Positions 1 to 5,376 of a stretch of DNA of 5,376 bases are shown one piece after another. The stretch is from Phycisphaerales bacterium UBA7708 (GTDB taxonomy: Bacteria > Planctomycetota > Phycisphaerae > Sedimentisphaerales > Anaerohalosphaeraceae). Where the stretch lies: the NCBI GenBank assembly GCA_002482415.1, contig DLFY01000215.1, forward strand, positions 4,705 to 10,080, written 5' to 3'. Below the pieces are notes generated by a model. That model was not told the DNA's origin and searched no databases. It saw only the letters and a list, made by a program, of their open reading frames with translations. The position numbers and the translations under genes were made by a program. The stretch's first letter is position 1. Each line of letters starts with the position of its first letter.

Positions 1-245
1 ATCCCAAACTGCATCGCCTGATGACCGCCTTCAAGGCCAGAACCGGCTGTCCGGTCATCATCAACACCAGCTTCAATATCCGCGGCGAGCCGATTGTCTG
101 CACCCCCGAACACGCCTATCGGTGCTTTATGGCGACCAATATGGATGTGCTGGTGGTGGAAAATTGCCTGTTGTACAAAGACCGGCAGCCGTGCCACGAG
201 CAGCAGGATGTGAATCGTTATATCGCGCAATTTAAACTGGATTGA
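1..245 (+). CDS. O-carbamoyltransferase (NodU/CmcH family), C-terminal fragment
   Basis: This is the 3' end of a gene that begins before the window; the reading frame is open from base 3, and the ATG at 21 is internal. The visible ~80 residues match the end of the C-terminal domain of NodU/CmcH carbamoyltransferases (Carbam_trans_C). The diagnostic stretch is PVIINTSFNIRGEPIVCTP, followed by a helix with an F-x-x-T-x-M-D pattern and the closing strand VLVVENCLLYK. Family members transfer a carbamoyl group from carbamoyl phosphate, via carbamoyl-AMP made in an N-terminal Kae1-like domain, to a hydroxyl on a sugar, antibiotic or other small molecule. They are cytoplasmic. That catalytic domain, probably 450-550 residues, is outside the window, so the acceptor substrate cannot be judged. 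The stop (TGA, 243-245) lies 20 bases before the next start, and the two downstream membrane genes are typical partners, which supports an operon. Family assignment is secure; substrate unknown. Confidence 0.9.
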   Translation, partial: PKLHRLMTAFKARTGCPVIINTSFNIRGEPIVCTPEHAYRCFMATNMDVLVVENCLLYKDRQPCHEQQDVNRYIAQFKLD

Positions 246-250
246 TTTTC

Positions 251-256
251 GAGAGG
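251..256 (+). promoter_or_regulatory. Ribosome binding site deciding the SxtJ-like start
   Basis: GAGAGG lies 9 bases before the ATG at 266. An in-frame TTG at 242 would overlap the carbamoyltransferase stop but has no comparable purine-rich site in front. The ATG at 266 is therefore preferred, and the protein begins MSLIHINW. Confidence 0.6.
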
Positions 257-265
257 CCCATTGCG

Positions 266-685
266 ATGTCATTAATCCATATCAACTGGAATCCCACACG
301 CAAAGATATCCGCATCTTTGGAATTGCCGCGCTGGTGGTGTCTGTCCTGGCGGCGGCGACGCTGCATTATTTCAGGGGATTCGGTGCCGCCGTAACAACG
401 ACGATTATTCTGGCCGGCCTGGTCATGTTCGCATCCTGTATGCTGTCTCACAAAGCCGGAAGAATTATCTTCATTGCCCTGACCTGCATTACGCTTCCCA
501 TCGGATGGGCGATGAATTTTGTGGTTCTGTTTGTATTCTATTTTCTGCTGATTACGCCGCTGGGCCTGGTCTTCCGTCTCATCGGACGGGATGTCCTGGG
601 CAAACGATTTGACTCCGACGCCAAAAGTTACTGGCAGCCGCATCGCTGTCCCGAGTCAGCCGAACGTTATTTCCGCCAGTTCTAA
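266..685 (+). CDS. SxtJ-family small membrane protein
   Basis: This 139-residue protein has a short polar N-terminus (NWNPTRKDIRIFG), then hydrophobic segments at about residues 17-36, 40-60, 66-84 and 85-106. It ends in a charged tail (GRDVLGKRF...YW) that should be cytoplasmic or peripheral. The pattern of N-terminal W-P-x-x-K-D-I-R-x-F-G, several membrane spans, a P-L-G-L-x-F-R-L-x-G-R-D motif and a late YW is what I associate with the SxtJ family. That family is named after a gene in the saxitoxin cluster and is often found beside carbamoyltransferases. It has no established biochemical function. Here it follows the carbamoyltransferase by 20 bases and precedes a DUF5989 gene by 14 bases, so co-transcription is likely. 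A role in anchoring or assisting the carbamoyltransferase at the membrane is only an inference. The name rests on pattern and context, not on a search. Confidence 0.8.
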   Translation: MSLIHINWNPTRKDIRIFGIAALVVSVLAAATLHYFRGFGAAVTTTIILAGLVMFASCMLSHKAGRIIFIALTCITLPIGWAMNFVVLFVFYFLLITPLGLVFRLIGRDVLGKRFDSDAKSYWQPHRCPESAERYFRQF

Positions 686-688
686 TTC

Positions 689-692
689 AGGA
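689..692 (+). promoter_or_regulatory. Ribosome binding site of the DUF5989 gene
   Basis: AGGA lies 7 bases before the ATG at 700, in the 14-base spacer after the SxtJ-like stop. It supports this start and shows that the small gene is independently translated. Confidence 0.55.
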
Positions 693-699
693 ATCCTAT

Positions 700-900
700 A
701 TGACTGCAAATACTCCGACCCATGAATTCGAAAAACTTGCCCGTGAAAAAAGAGGCTCTTTATTAGCCGAGTTCTGGGATTTCCTCAAGCATAACAAAAA
801 ATGGTGGATGCTGCCGATTGTGGTGATCCTGCTGCTTCTGGGTCTGCTGGTCCTGCTGAGCAGCTCGGCAATCGCTCCGCTGATTTATCCGCTGTTCTAA
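700..900 (+). CDS. DUF5989 family single-span membrane protein
   Basis: This is a complete 66-residue protein. An N-terminal polar part (residues 1-20, rich in charged residues) leads into LLAEFWDFLKHNKKWWMLP. One hydrophobic span follows at about 37-56, then a short tail ending APLIYPLF. The E-F-W-x-F-L-x-x-x-K-K-W-W-x-L-P signature, the single leucine-rich helix and the A-P-x-I-Y-x-L-F end are characteristic of DUF5989, a tiny family of unknown function usually seen directly after SxtJ and a carbamoyltransferase. Most members as I recall them are about 50 residues, so the first ~15 residues here would be an extension. I see no alternative start with a better ribosome binding site. By the positive-inside rule the KKWW end should be cytoplasmic. 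It appears to be the last gene of the carbamoyltransferase operon. Confidence 0.85.
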   Translation: MTANTPTHEFEKLAREKRGSLLAEFWDFLKHNKKWWMLPIVVILLLLGLLVLLSSSAIAPLIYPLF

Positions 901-922
901 TGAGCTTCATTTGGACCTGATA

Positions 923-1007
923 TGCCGGATGGGTTGACATGGAGCGGGTGCTCTTCTTGTTGCGGTGACGGCCTGTTGCACTGCATTCCGGGGCCATCCG
1001 AGCGGCA
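923..1007 (+). other. Possible stem in the gap after the DUF5989 gene
   Basis: The gap from 901 to 1126 has no convincing gene. Within it, TGCCG (923-927) and GATGG (928-932) can pair with CGGCA (1003-1007) and CCATC (994-998). This leaves a 4-base bulge and a 61-base apical region that contains a small GAGC/GCTC hairpin at about 942-953. It could be the 3' untranslated structure of the carbamoyltransferase operon. There is no U-tract, and such pairing may be chance in GC-rich DNA. No known riboswitch class was recognised. Confidence 0.2.
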
Positions 1008-1050
1008 AAATGATGCATGTTAAGTCTAAATCCCCGCTGCCCGGACAAAA

Positions 1051-1084
1051 TTGAGTATTCTGATGAAACCTTATCTTGTATAAT
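1051..1084 (+). promoter_or_regulatory. Candidate sigma-70-type promoter for the glycoside hydrolase gene
   Basis: A perfect TATAAT is at 1079-1084, in an AT-richer patch of otherwise GC-rich DNA. Transcription from it would start near 1091 and give a leader of about 36 bases before the ATG at 1127. The -35 side is weak. TTGAGT at 1051-1056 is 22 bases upstream, which is too far. The hexamers at 15-17 bases (TTCTGA at 1058, TATTCT at 1056) match poorly. TTGAGT with TATCTT (1072-1077, 15-base spacer) is an alternative. The hydrolase probably has its own promoter, perhaps aided by an activator, but the exact elements are uncertain. Confidence 0.5.
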
Positions 1085-1114
1085 GCCGTCCTGAGAGAGT
1101 ACCATGTTCTTTTC

Positions 1115-1120
1115 AGGAGA
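1115..1120 (+). promoter_or_regulatory. Ribosome binding site fixing the hydrolase start
   Basis: AGGAGA lies 6 bases before the ATG at 1127, ideal spacing. The frame is open further upstream to a TTG at 1076, but that start would precede the TATAAT box and add 17 non-signal-like residues. The ATG at 1127 gives a clean signal peptide. Confidence 0.8.
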
Positions 1121-1126
1121 TTGGCC

Positions 1127-3742
1127 ATGAAATACGGATTTGGATTCCCCTGTTTACTTGCTGTATTGCTCGGATGCAGCGGTTTACTTTGCGCCGCGAC
1201 GGATATCAAAACCCTCGAATCGGACTTTCGCACCCTGCCCCCCGAGGTTCGCCGGTGGACCGGCCCCTTGTTCTGGCTGCATGGCGATGAAAGCCCCCAG
1301 CAGCTTGGGGATTATGTCCGGATTGTCGCCGAAAGCGGCAACGGCAGTTTTACCGCCGAATCCCGTCCGCACAAAGACTGGCTCGGCCCCGGCTGGTTCA
1401 ATGACCTGTCGATCTGTCTTGAGGCGGCCCGCAACCACGGCCTGAAAATGTGGATATTCGACGAAAAATGGTGGCCCAGCCAGGGTGTCGGCGGAAACGT
1501 CCCCGCGCAGTATGCCGCCAAACAGTTGGAAGCAGTCGCCGTCGATGTGGAAGGTCCGACTCTTTATGAAGCCCAGGGCTACAGCGGCCCAAACTATATT
1601 GCAGCCCTCATTGGCCAGATGGATACCGACGGGAAAATCCTCGGCAGCACCCTGATCGATGCTGCCTCCCTGATTCAGGACGGCAAGCTCCGCTGGCAGG
1701 TTCCGCAGGGCCGCTGGAAGATGATGAAGTTCACCCACAAGCAGGCCCCTGCACTCGGGCAAAATGGTCAGCTCAGCGTCGATGGCGCCAGCCGCGATTG
1801 TGTCCAGTGGTTCATCCAGACCGTCTATCAGCCCCATTACGACCGGTTCAAAGACGACTTCGGCACGATTATCCCGGGTTTTTTCTATGATGAGCCGGAG
1901 ACCCGCGGCGACTGGGGCACGGAACTGAATGCTGTTCTTGCCGAATGGAAGGTGGACTGGAAGAAGGCCTATGTTGCGTACAAATTCCAATTGGCCGGTG
2001 AAGACCAGGCCGCCGCCCAGTATCAATATCGCGATGCCCTGGCTGAGGCTTGGGGCCGCACGATGTACGGCGGCATAACCGACTGGTGCCGACAGCACAA
2101 CGTCATGTCCATCGGCCATTTCATGGAACACAGTTCCTTATACCTGCGGCCTGACTTCTGCGGCGGCGATATGATGCGTCTGCAGCGCTACAGCAGCATG
2201 GGCGGTATCGATGCTGTGTTTGATCAGTTTGTCATGGGCAAACGTGTCGTCCGCGACCACCCATCATGGCAAACACCCAAACTGGCCAGCTCGATTTCCC
2301 ACGTCTTCGGCAAAACCGACGACCTGGCGATGGTGGAGATTTTCGGTGCCCGCGGTCAGGATTTGACCTACCCCGAGATGAAGTGGTGGACCAACCACAT
2401 GCATGTGTCCGGTGTGAATTTCCACATCCCGCATTCATTCAATCCCCGTGCTCCCTATGATAATGACTGCCCGCCGTATTTCTATAACGGCGGCTATGAA
2501 CCGCGTCACCCGCTGTATCGTGTCTATGCCGACTACACCAGCCGCCTGAGTGCCATGCTCATCGGCGGCAGGCATGTCTGCCCGGCGGCACTGCTGTTCG
2601 GCGGCAATGCCGCTCAGGTCGGCAAAATGATTCCGCCGGAGGATATGACCACAGCCCTGCAGGATGCTCAGTATGACTGCGACTGGCTGCCGTTTGATGT
2701 GCTCGAAAATCAGGCAAAACTGGTCGGTAATGAGATTCGTCTCCATCAGGAACGCTATCGCGTGCTCATTGTGCCGCCGGTGGAAGTGATTCCCTATGGC
2801 GTGCTGGCTGCCGCGAAGACATTCTTCGAGCAGGGCGGCGTTGTGGTCGGTTATGGGTTTCTCCCAACCCGCTCGGCCACCTTGGGCAGGACCGCTGCGG
2901 ATATCACGGCCTTATCGCAGGCCATCTGGGGCGATGCCGCCCAGCCCGGCCTAACTGCCTGCAAGCATAATGCCGCCGGCGGACGGTCGTATCTGCTGCC
3001 CGAAGTCCCCACGGCTGCCGATATCACACAGGCCCTTGCCAAAGACGCAGGTATCCCGCCTGTGGTTGAAGTGCTCCAGGGCGAAACCAGCGGCTGGCTG
3101 CATGTCCTGCATCGCGTCAAGGCGGATGCGGATATCTTCTTAATCTGCAACCAGAATCATCAGGGCGACGCCCGCCAGTTTACGTTCCGTCTCCGTGCCC
3201 CCGGTACGCCGGAGTGCTGGGACCCGATGCGCGGCGAGATTACCTCGATTGCTTATCGCCGTATCGATAATCAATCCGTGGAAGTGACCCTGACGATGGA
3301 ACCGCTCGAAAGCGTTGTATTGGTCTTCCGGCCCGATACGGTCAAACGTCCCGCACGGCTTGATGCATCAATTAAATCCCTGCGTGAGCCGGTTGTAGTC
3401 ACACGGGGGCAGACACCCGAGTCCCTGCGGATTCCGCAAAGGCCCGACCAGCCCGAAGCGGGTAAACCGCTGACAGCAGGACCCGTGCCGAATGATCCCT
3501 TTGTCGGAACCTGTCAGCTTTCTGAGCCGATTCAGTCCGACACGGTGCGCATTGTTCTGGAAGCGGAGGATATCACTCCCGAACAGGCCGCTGCCGTCAC
3601 CATCAATGGTCAGTATGCCGGCGGCTTTATCGGCAAGCCTCTGCGACTGGAGGTTACACAATACCTCAGGCAGGGCGACAATACCATCCAGATTCTGCCG
3701 TTTGCACCGAAGCAGGTACGGCTGGCCTTTTACCCTAAGTAA
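1127..3742 (+). CDS. Exported glycoside hydrolase, GH106-like (alpha-L-rhamnosidase family)
   Basis: This 871-residue protein starts with a secretion signal (MKYGFGFPCLLAVLLGC...). Cleavage may be by signal peptidase I after CAA (residues 22-24). A loose lipobox LLGC (residues 14-17) leaves a lipoprotein form possible. The catalytic part spans about residues 40-480. It opens with GPLFWLHGDESP (46-57), has KMWIFDEKWWPSQG (107-120), the acidic strand end GFFYDEPE (251-258), and VEIFGARGQDLTYPEMKWW (403-421), then GVNFHIPHSF (429-438). These resemble the TIM-barrel landmarks of GH106 enzymes, with E256 and E404 as the best catalytic or metal-site candidates. A flavodoxin-like or amidotransferase-like region follows (RVLIVPPVEVIPYG, 545-558). 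The end (about 785-871) looks like a galactose-binding-type beta-sandwich, with INGQYAGG and LRQGDNTIQI. GH106 members release L-rhamnose from pectic or other polysaccharides in the periplasm or outside the cell. Specificity here is inferred only, and the length is on the short side for the family. It converges on the sulfur-transfer gene, 35 bases away. Confidence 0.75.
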   Translation: MKYGFGFPCLLAVLLGCSGLLCAATDIKTLESDFRTLPPEVRRWTGPLFWLHGDESPQQLGDYVRIVAESGNGSFTAESRPHKDWLGPGWFNDLSICLEAARNHGLKMWIFDEKWWPSQGVGGNVPAQYAAKQLEAVAVDVEGPTLYEAQGYSGPNYIAALIGQMDTDGKILGSTLIDAASLIQDGKLRWQVPQGRWKMMKFTHKQAPALGQNGQLSVDGASRDCVQWFIQTVYQPHYDRFKDDFGTIIPGFFYDEPETRGDWGTELNAVLAEWKVDWKKAYVAYKFQLAGEDQAAAQYQYRDALAEAWGRTMYGGITDWCRQHNVMSIGHFMEHSSLYLRPDFCGGDMMRLQRYSSMGGIDAVFDQFVMGKRVVRDHPSWQTPKLASSISHVFGKTDDLAMVEIFGARGQDLTYPEMKWWTNHMHVSGVNFHIPHSFNPRAPYDNDCPPYFYNGGYEPRHPLYRVYADYTSRLSAMLIGGRHVCPAALLFGGNAAQVGKMIPPEDMTTALQDAQYDCDWLPFDVLENQAKLVGNEIRLHQERYRVLIVPPVEVIPYGVLAAAKTFFEQGGVVVGYGFLPTRSATLGRTAADITALSQAIWGDAAQPGLTACKHNAAGGRSYLLPEVPTAADITQALAKDAGIPPVVEVLQGETSGWLHVLHRVKADADIFLICNQNHQGDARQFTFRLRAPGTPECWDPMRGEITSIAYRRIDNQSVEVTLTMEPLESVVLVFRPDTVKRPARLDASIKSLREPVVVTRGQTPESLRIPQRPDQPEAGKPLTAGPVPNDPFVGTCQLSEPIQSDTVRIVLEAEDITPEQAAAVTINGQYAGGFIGKPLRLEVTQYLRQGDNTIQILPFAPKQVRLAFYPK

Positions 3743-3761
3743 TGTTTCCAATGACTATCAA

Positions 3762-3801
3762 GCGGGGACGAACTTGTTTAAATGAACAGGTTTGTTCCTG
3801 C
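3762..3801 (+). terminator. Inverted repeat at the convergent junction; terminator-like hairpin for the hydrolase transcript
   Basis: Bases 3762-3779 pair with 3784-3801 around the loop AAAT. There are 18 pairs without a mismatch or bulge: 13 Watson-Crick and 5 G-U (3764/3799, 3767/3796, 3770/3793, 3774/3789, 3779/3784). The stem begins 19 bases after the hydrolase stop. On the opposite strand the five G-U pairs become A-C mismatches, so the structure favours the + strand RNA. There is no U-tract after it (CTTGTCGC), so it is not a classical intrinsic terminator. It may stop transcription weakly or protect the 3' end. The right arm is the coding end of the minus-strand gene. An alternative reading is a small mobile palindrome of REP type. 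Confidence 0.55.
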
Positions 3802-5376
3802 CTTGTCGCTGGCCGCCAGGTACATCGCAACCCCGCCGGACTCGACGCCGTCGATGAGTTCCTCGGATTTAATGCCCATCAGATCCATCGACATTGCACA
3901 GGCGACGATACGCACACCGGCTTTCTTTGCCGAGTCAATCAGCGAGGAAATTGAAGCAACATTCTTTTGCCGCATAATCATCTGAATCATCGCCTTGCCC
4001 ATACCGGCCATGTTCATATTCGACAGGGCGGCTTTTTCTGCGCCGCGCGGCATCATCCAGCCGAACATCTTTTCGATGAATGTTTTTTGCACCGGCACCG
4101 CCGCCGACTTCCGCAGCAGGTTCAATCCCCAGAATGTAAAGAACATCGTCACCTTGCTGCCCATGGCCGCCGCGCCGTTGGCGATAATGAATGCCGCCAT
4201 GGCCTTGTCGAAATCACCGCTGAAGACCACCATGGTCTTATCTTTGGAAACTGCTCCCGGCGTAATGACCGCCCCGCACGCCGTTGCTGATTTTTTCTGA
4301 ATCCGGGCCTCGTAGGCCTTGCCTTTGGCGGTGGTTGCAAGCAGGGTATGCCCCGTGCTTTGGCAGAATCCCTCGACGTCTTTGACAAATCCCGGGTCGG
4401 TTACGGTAATCTGAATCGTCTGCCCCGGCTGCACGGCGTCCAGTGTTTCTTTCAATTTCAAAATCGGTCCAGGACATTGCAGCCCGCAGGCATCGACCTT
4501 GAGTGCAATTGTTTCTGCTGCTGGACGGGGTGCTTCGATAATTTTCTCGCCGGTATCATCCTTAAGTTCTTTGGATTTCTCAGGAGAGGTTGAACTTCCA
4601 TAGAAACTCAGATAGGTTTTGTAGCCGCCGCTGAGATTGCGGCAGTTAAATCCATGCTGTGATAAAATCCTGCATGCCAGATAGCCGCGCAGCCCCACCT
4701 GACAAAAGGCTATGATCTCTTTATCTCGCGGCAGTTCGCCCAGCCGTGAACGCAGGTCATCCAAGGGAATCGAAATCGCTCCGGGGATCGTTCCGGCCTG
4801 CACTTCCGCCGGCGTGCGAACATCCAGCAGAACCTGCTTATCGGTCGGGTTGGCCGCTTCGGCAGCGTGGCAGAGCCTGGCTTCCTTGCGAAGTACATTC
4901 GCCGCGGCAAATCCCGCGTAATTGACCGGATCCTTGGCCGAACCATAAGGCGGTGAGTAGCACAGCTCCAGATCCTCCAGATCAAACACCGTCATCCCCG
5001 CCCGGATTGCAACTGCAAGCACATCGATTCGCTTATCCACGCCTGCGGCTCCTACGGCCTGTGCCCCCAGTACCTTGCCGCTTGTCGGGTCAAACAGCAG
5101 CTTCAGGGTCATCTGCATTGCCCCCGGATAATACGAAGCATGGTCCGCTGGATGCACATACACCTTTTCATACGGCATGCCCAGACGTTTGAGGCTCTTT
5201 TCAGTCAGGCCGGTCATGGCGATGGTCTGATTGAAGACCTTGCAAACCGCGGTGCCCTGAGTTTTCTTGTACGTCAGCTTCTGCCCGAAGATGTGCGATG
5301 CCGCAATACGTCCCTGTCGATTGGCGGGGCCGGCCAGCGGAATCTGGGTTTTGAATCCGCCGACAAAATCATCCAC
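3778..5376 (-). CDS. CoA-disulfide reductase / rhodanese / TusA / DsrE2 fusion, C-terminal part
   Basis: The gene enters from the right edge; the first visible codon is GTG for an internal valine, not a start. Numbering from there, residues 1-163 are the end of an FAD-dependent CoA-disulfide reductase/NADH oxidase. They include IPLAGPANRQGRIAA (12-26) and the dimerisation domain with YSPPYGSAKDPVNYAG (140-155). Residues 172-262 are a rhodanese domain with DVRTPAEV (185-192), active-site loop CQVGLRG and C225. Residues 289-361 are TusA-like, with CGLQCPGP (297-304); C301 is the expected sulfur carrier. Residues 377-530 are DsrE2-like, with MVVFSGDFDKA and ACAMSMDLMGI (492-502, C493). Such fusions are thought to reduce disulfides, per- or polysulfides with NAD(P)H and pass sulfane sulfur between the cysteines in the cytoplasm. 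The FAD site, most of the NAD(P)H domain and the redox cysteine (about 290 residues expected) are outside the window. The stop TAA (3778-3780) lies inside the junction hairpin. Architecture is certain; substrate is inferred. Confidence 0.92.
   Translation of the reverse strand: MDDFVGGFKTQIPLAGPANRQGRIAASHIFGQKLTYKKTQGTAVCKVFNQTIAMTGLTEKSLKRLGMPYEKVYVHPADHASYYPGAMQMTLKLLFDPTSGKVLGAQAVGAAGVDKRIDVLAVAIRAGMTVFDLEDLELCYSPPYGSAKDPVNYAGFAAANVLRKEARLCHAAEAANPTDKQVLLDVRTPAEVQAGTIPGAISIPLDDLRSRLGELPRDKEIIAFCQVGLRGYLACRILSQHGFNCRNLSGGYKTYLSFYGSSTSPEKSKELKDDTGEKIIEAPRPAAETIALKVDACGLQCPGPILKLKETLDAVQPGQTIQITVTDPGFVKDVEGFCQSTGHTLLATTAKGKAYEARIQKKSATACGAVITPGAVSKDKTMVVFSGDFDKAMAAFIIANGAAAMGSKVTMFFTFWGLNLLRKSAAVPVQKTFIEKMFGWMMPRGAEKAALSNMNMAGMGKAMIQMIMRQKNVASISSLIDSAKKAGVRIVACAMSMDLMGIKSEELIDGVESGGVAMYLAASDKAGTNLFI

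Noticed and set aside
242..265. TTG at 242 as the start of the SxtJ-like gene
   Set aside because: It overlaps the upstream stop and lacks a Shine-Dalgarno site, whereas ATG 266 has one at good spacing and matches the usual N-terminus.
934..962. Exact TTGACA at 934-939 as a -35 element
   Set aside because: The bases 16-18 positions downstream (about 956-962, CTTGTTG) do not resemble a -10 box, so no promoter is called.
907..1233. Minus-strand open frames (785-1105, 907-1233) in the intergenic gap
   Set aside because: They run into real genes at both ends, have low-complexity or arginine-rich translations, and show no family resemblance.
1184..2131. 315-codon open frame on the minus strand
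   Set aside because: It lies wholly inside the hydrolase gene on the other strand, lacks a recognisable domain, and is explained by third-position GC bias.
3742..3954. Short + strand open frames across the junction and into the sulfur-transfer gene
   Set aside because: They overlap a strongly supported gene on the other strand, have no ribosome binding site and show no family pattern. Only the short AGTNLF match was kept, as part of the inverted repeat.
1..5376. Defence system, CRISPR array, insertion sequence, tRNA or phage element
   Set aside because: No direct-repeat array, transposase, integrase, nuclease-type motif or tRNA-like fold was seen. All long coding regions have ordinary metabolic explanations.

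Overview
The window looks like a chromosomal segment of a free-living Gram-negative bacterium with a carbohydrate-degrading and sulfur-metabolising lifestyle. Base composition is moderately GC-rich, roughly 55-60% by eye. A GH106-like exported glycosidase beside a carbamoyltransferase/SxtJ/DUF5989 set and a CoA-disulfide-reductase fusion would fit the Planctomycetes-Verrucomicrobia group (for example Phycisphaerae) or a similar lineage. This placement is an inference from gene content; there is no rRNA or marker gene to prove it.

Left part (1-900, + strand): the last ~80 residues of a NodU/CmcH-type O-carbamoyltransferase, then two small membrane proteins with short spacers: an SxtJ-family protein (266-685) and a DUF5989 protein (700-900). 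They read as one operon. This trio recurs in biosynthetic or surface-modification loci; the roles of the two small proteins are not established.

Middle (901-3742, + strand): a 226-base gap with a perfect TATAAT box leads to an 871-residue exported glycoside hydrolase. It resembles the GH106 alpha-L-rhamnosidase family and keeps FYDEPE and VEIFGA acidic motifs. It probably has its own promoter.

Right part (3778-5376, - strand, converging on the hydrolase): the C-terminal 532 codons of a multidomain sulfur-transfer protein, in the order CoA-disulfide reductase dimerisation domain, rhodanese, TusA, DsrE2. Each of the three sulfur-carrier domains keeps its sulfur-handling cysteine. The FAD/NAD(P)H part and the true start lie beyond the window.

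The most curious feature is the convergent junction. An 18-pair inverted repeat with a 4-base loop (3762-3801) contains the end of the sulfur-transfer gene. It pairs without mismatch only in the + strand RNA. Both arms, each read outward to inward on its own strand, spell the same peptide AGTNLF with five synonymous differences. No tRNA, rRNA, CRISPR array, insertion sequence or frameshifted gene was seen.
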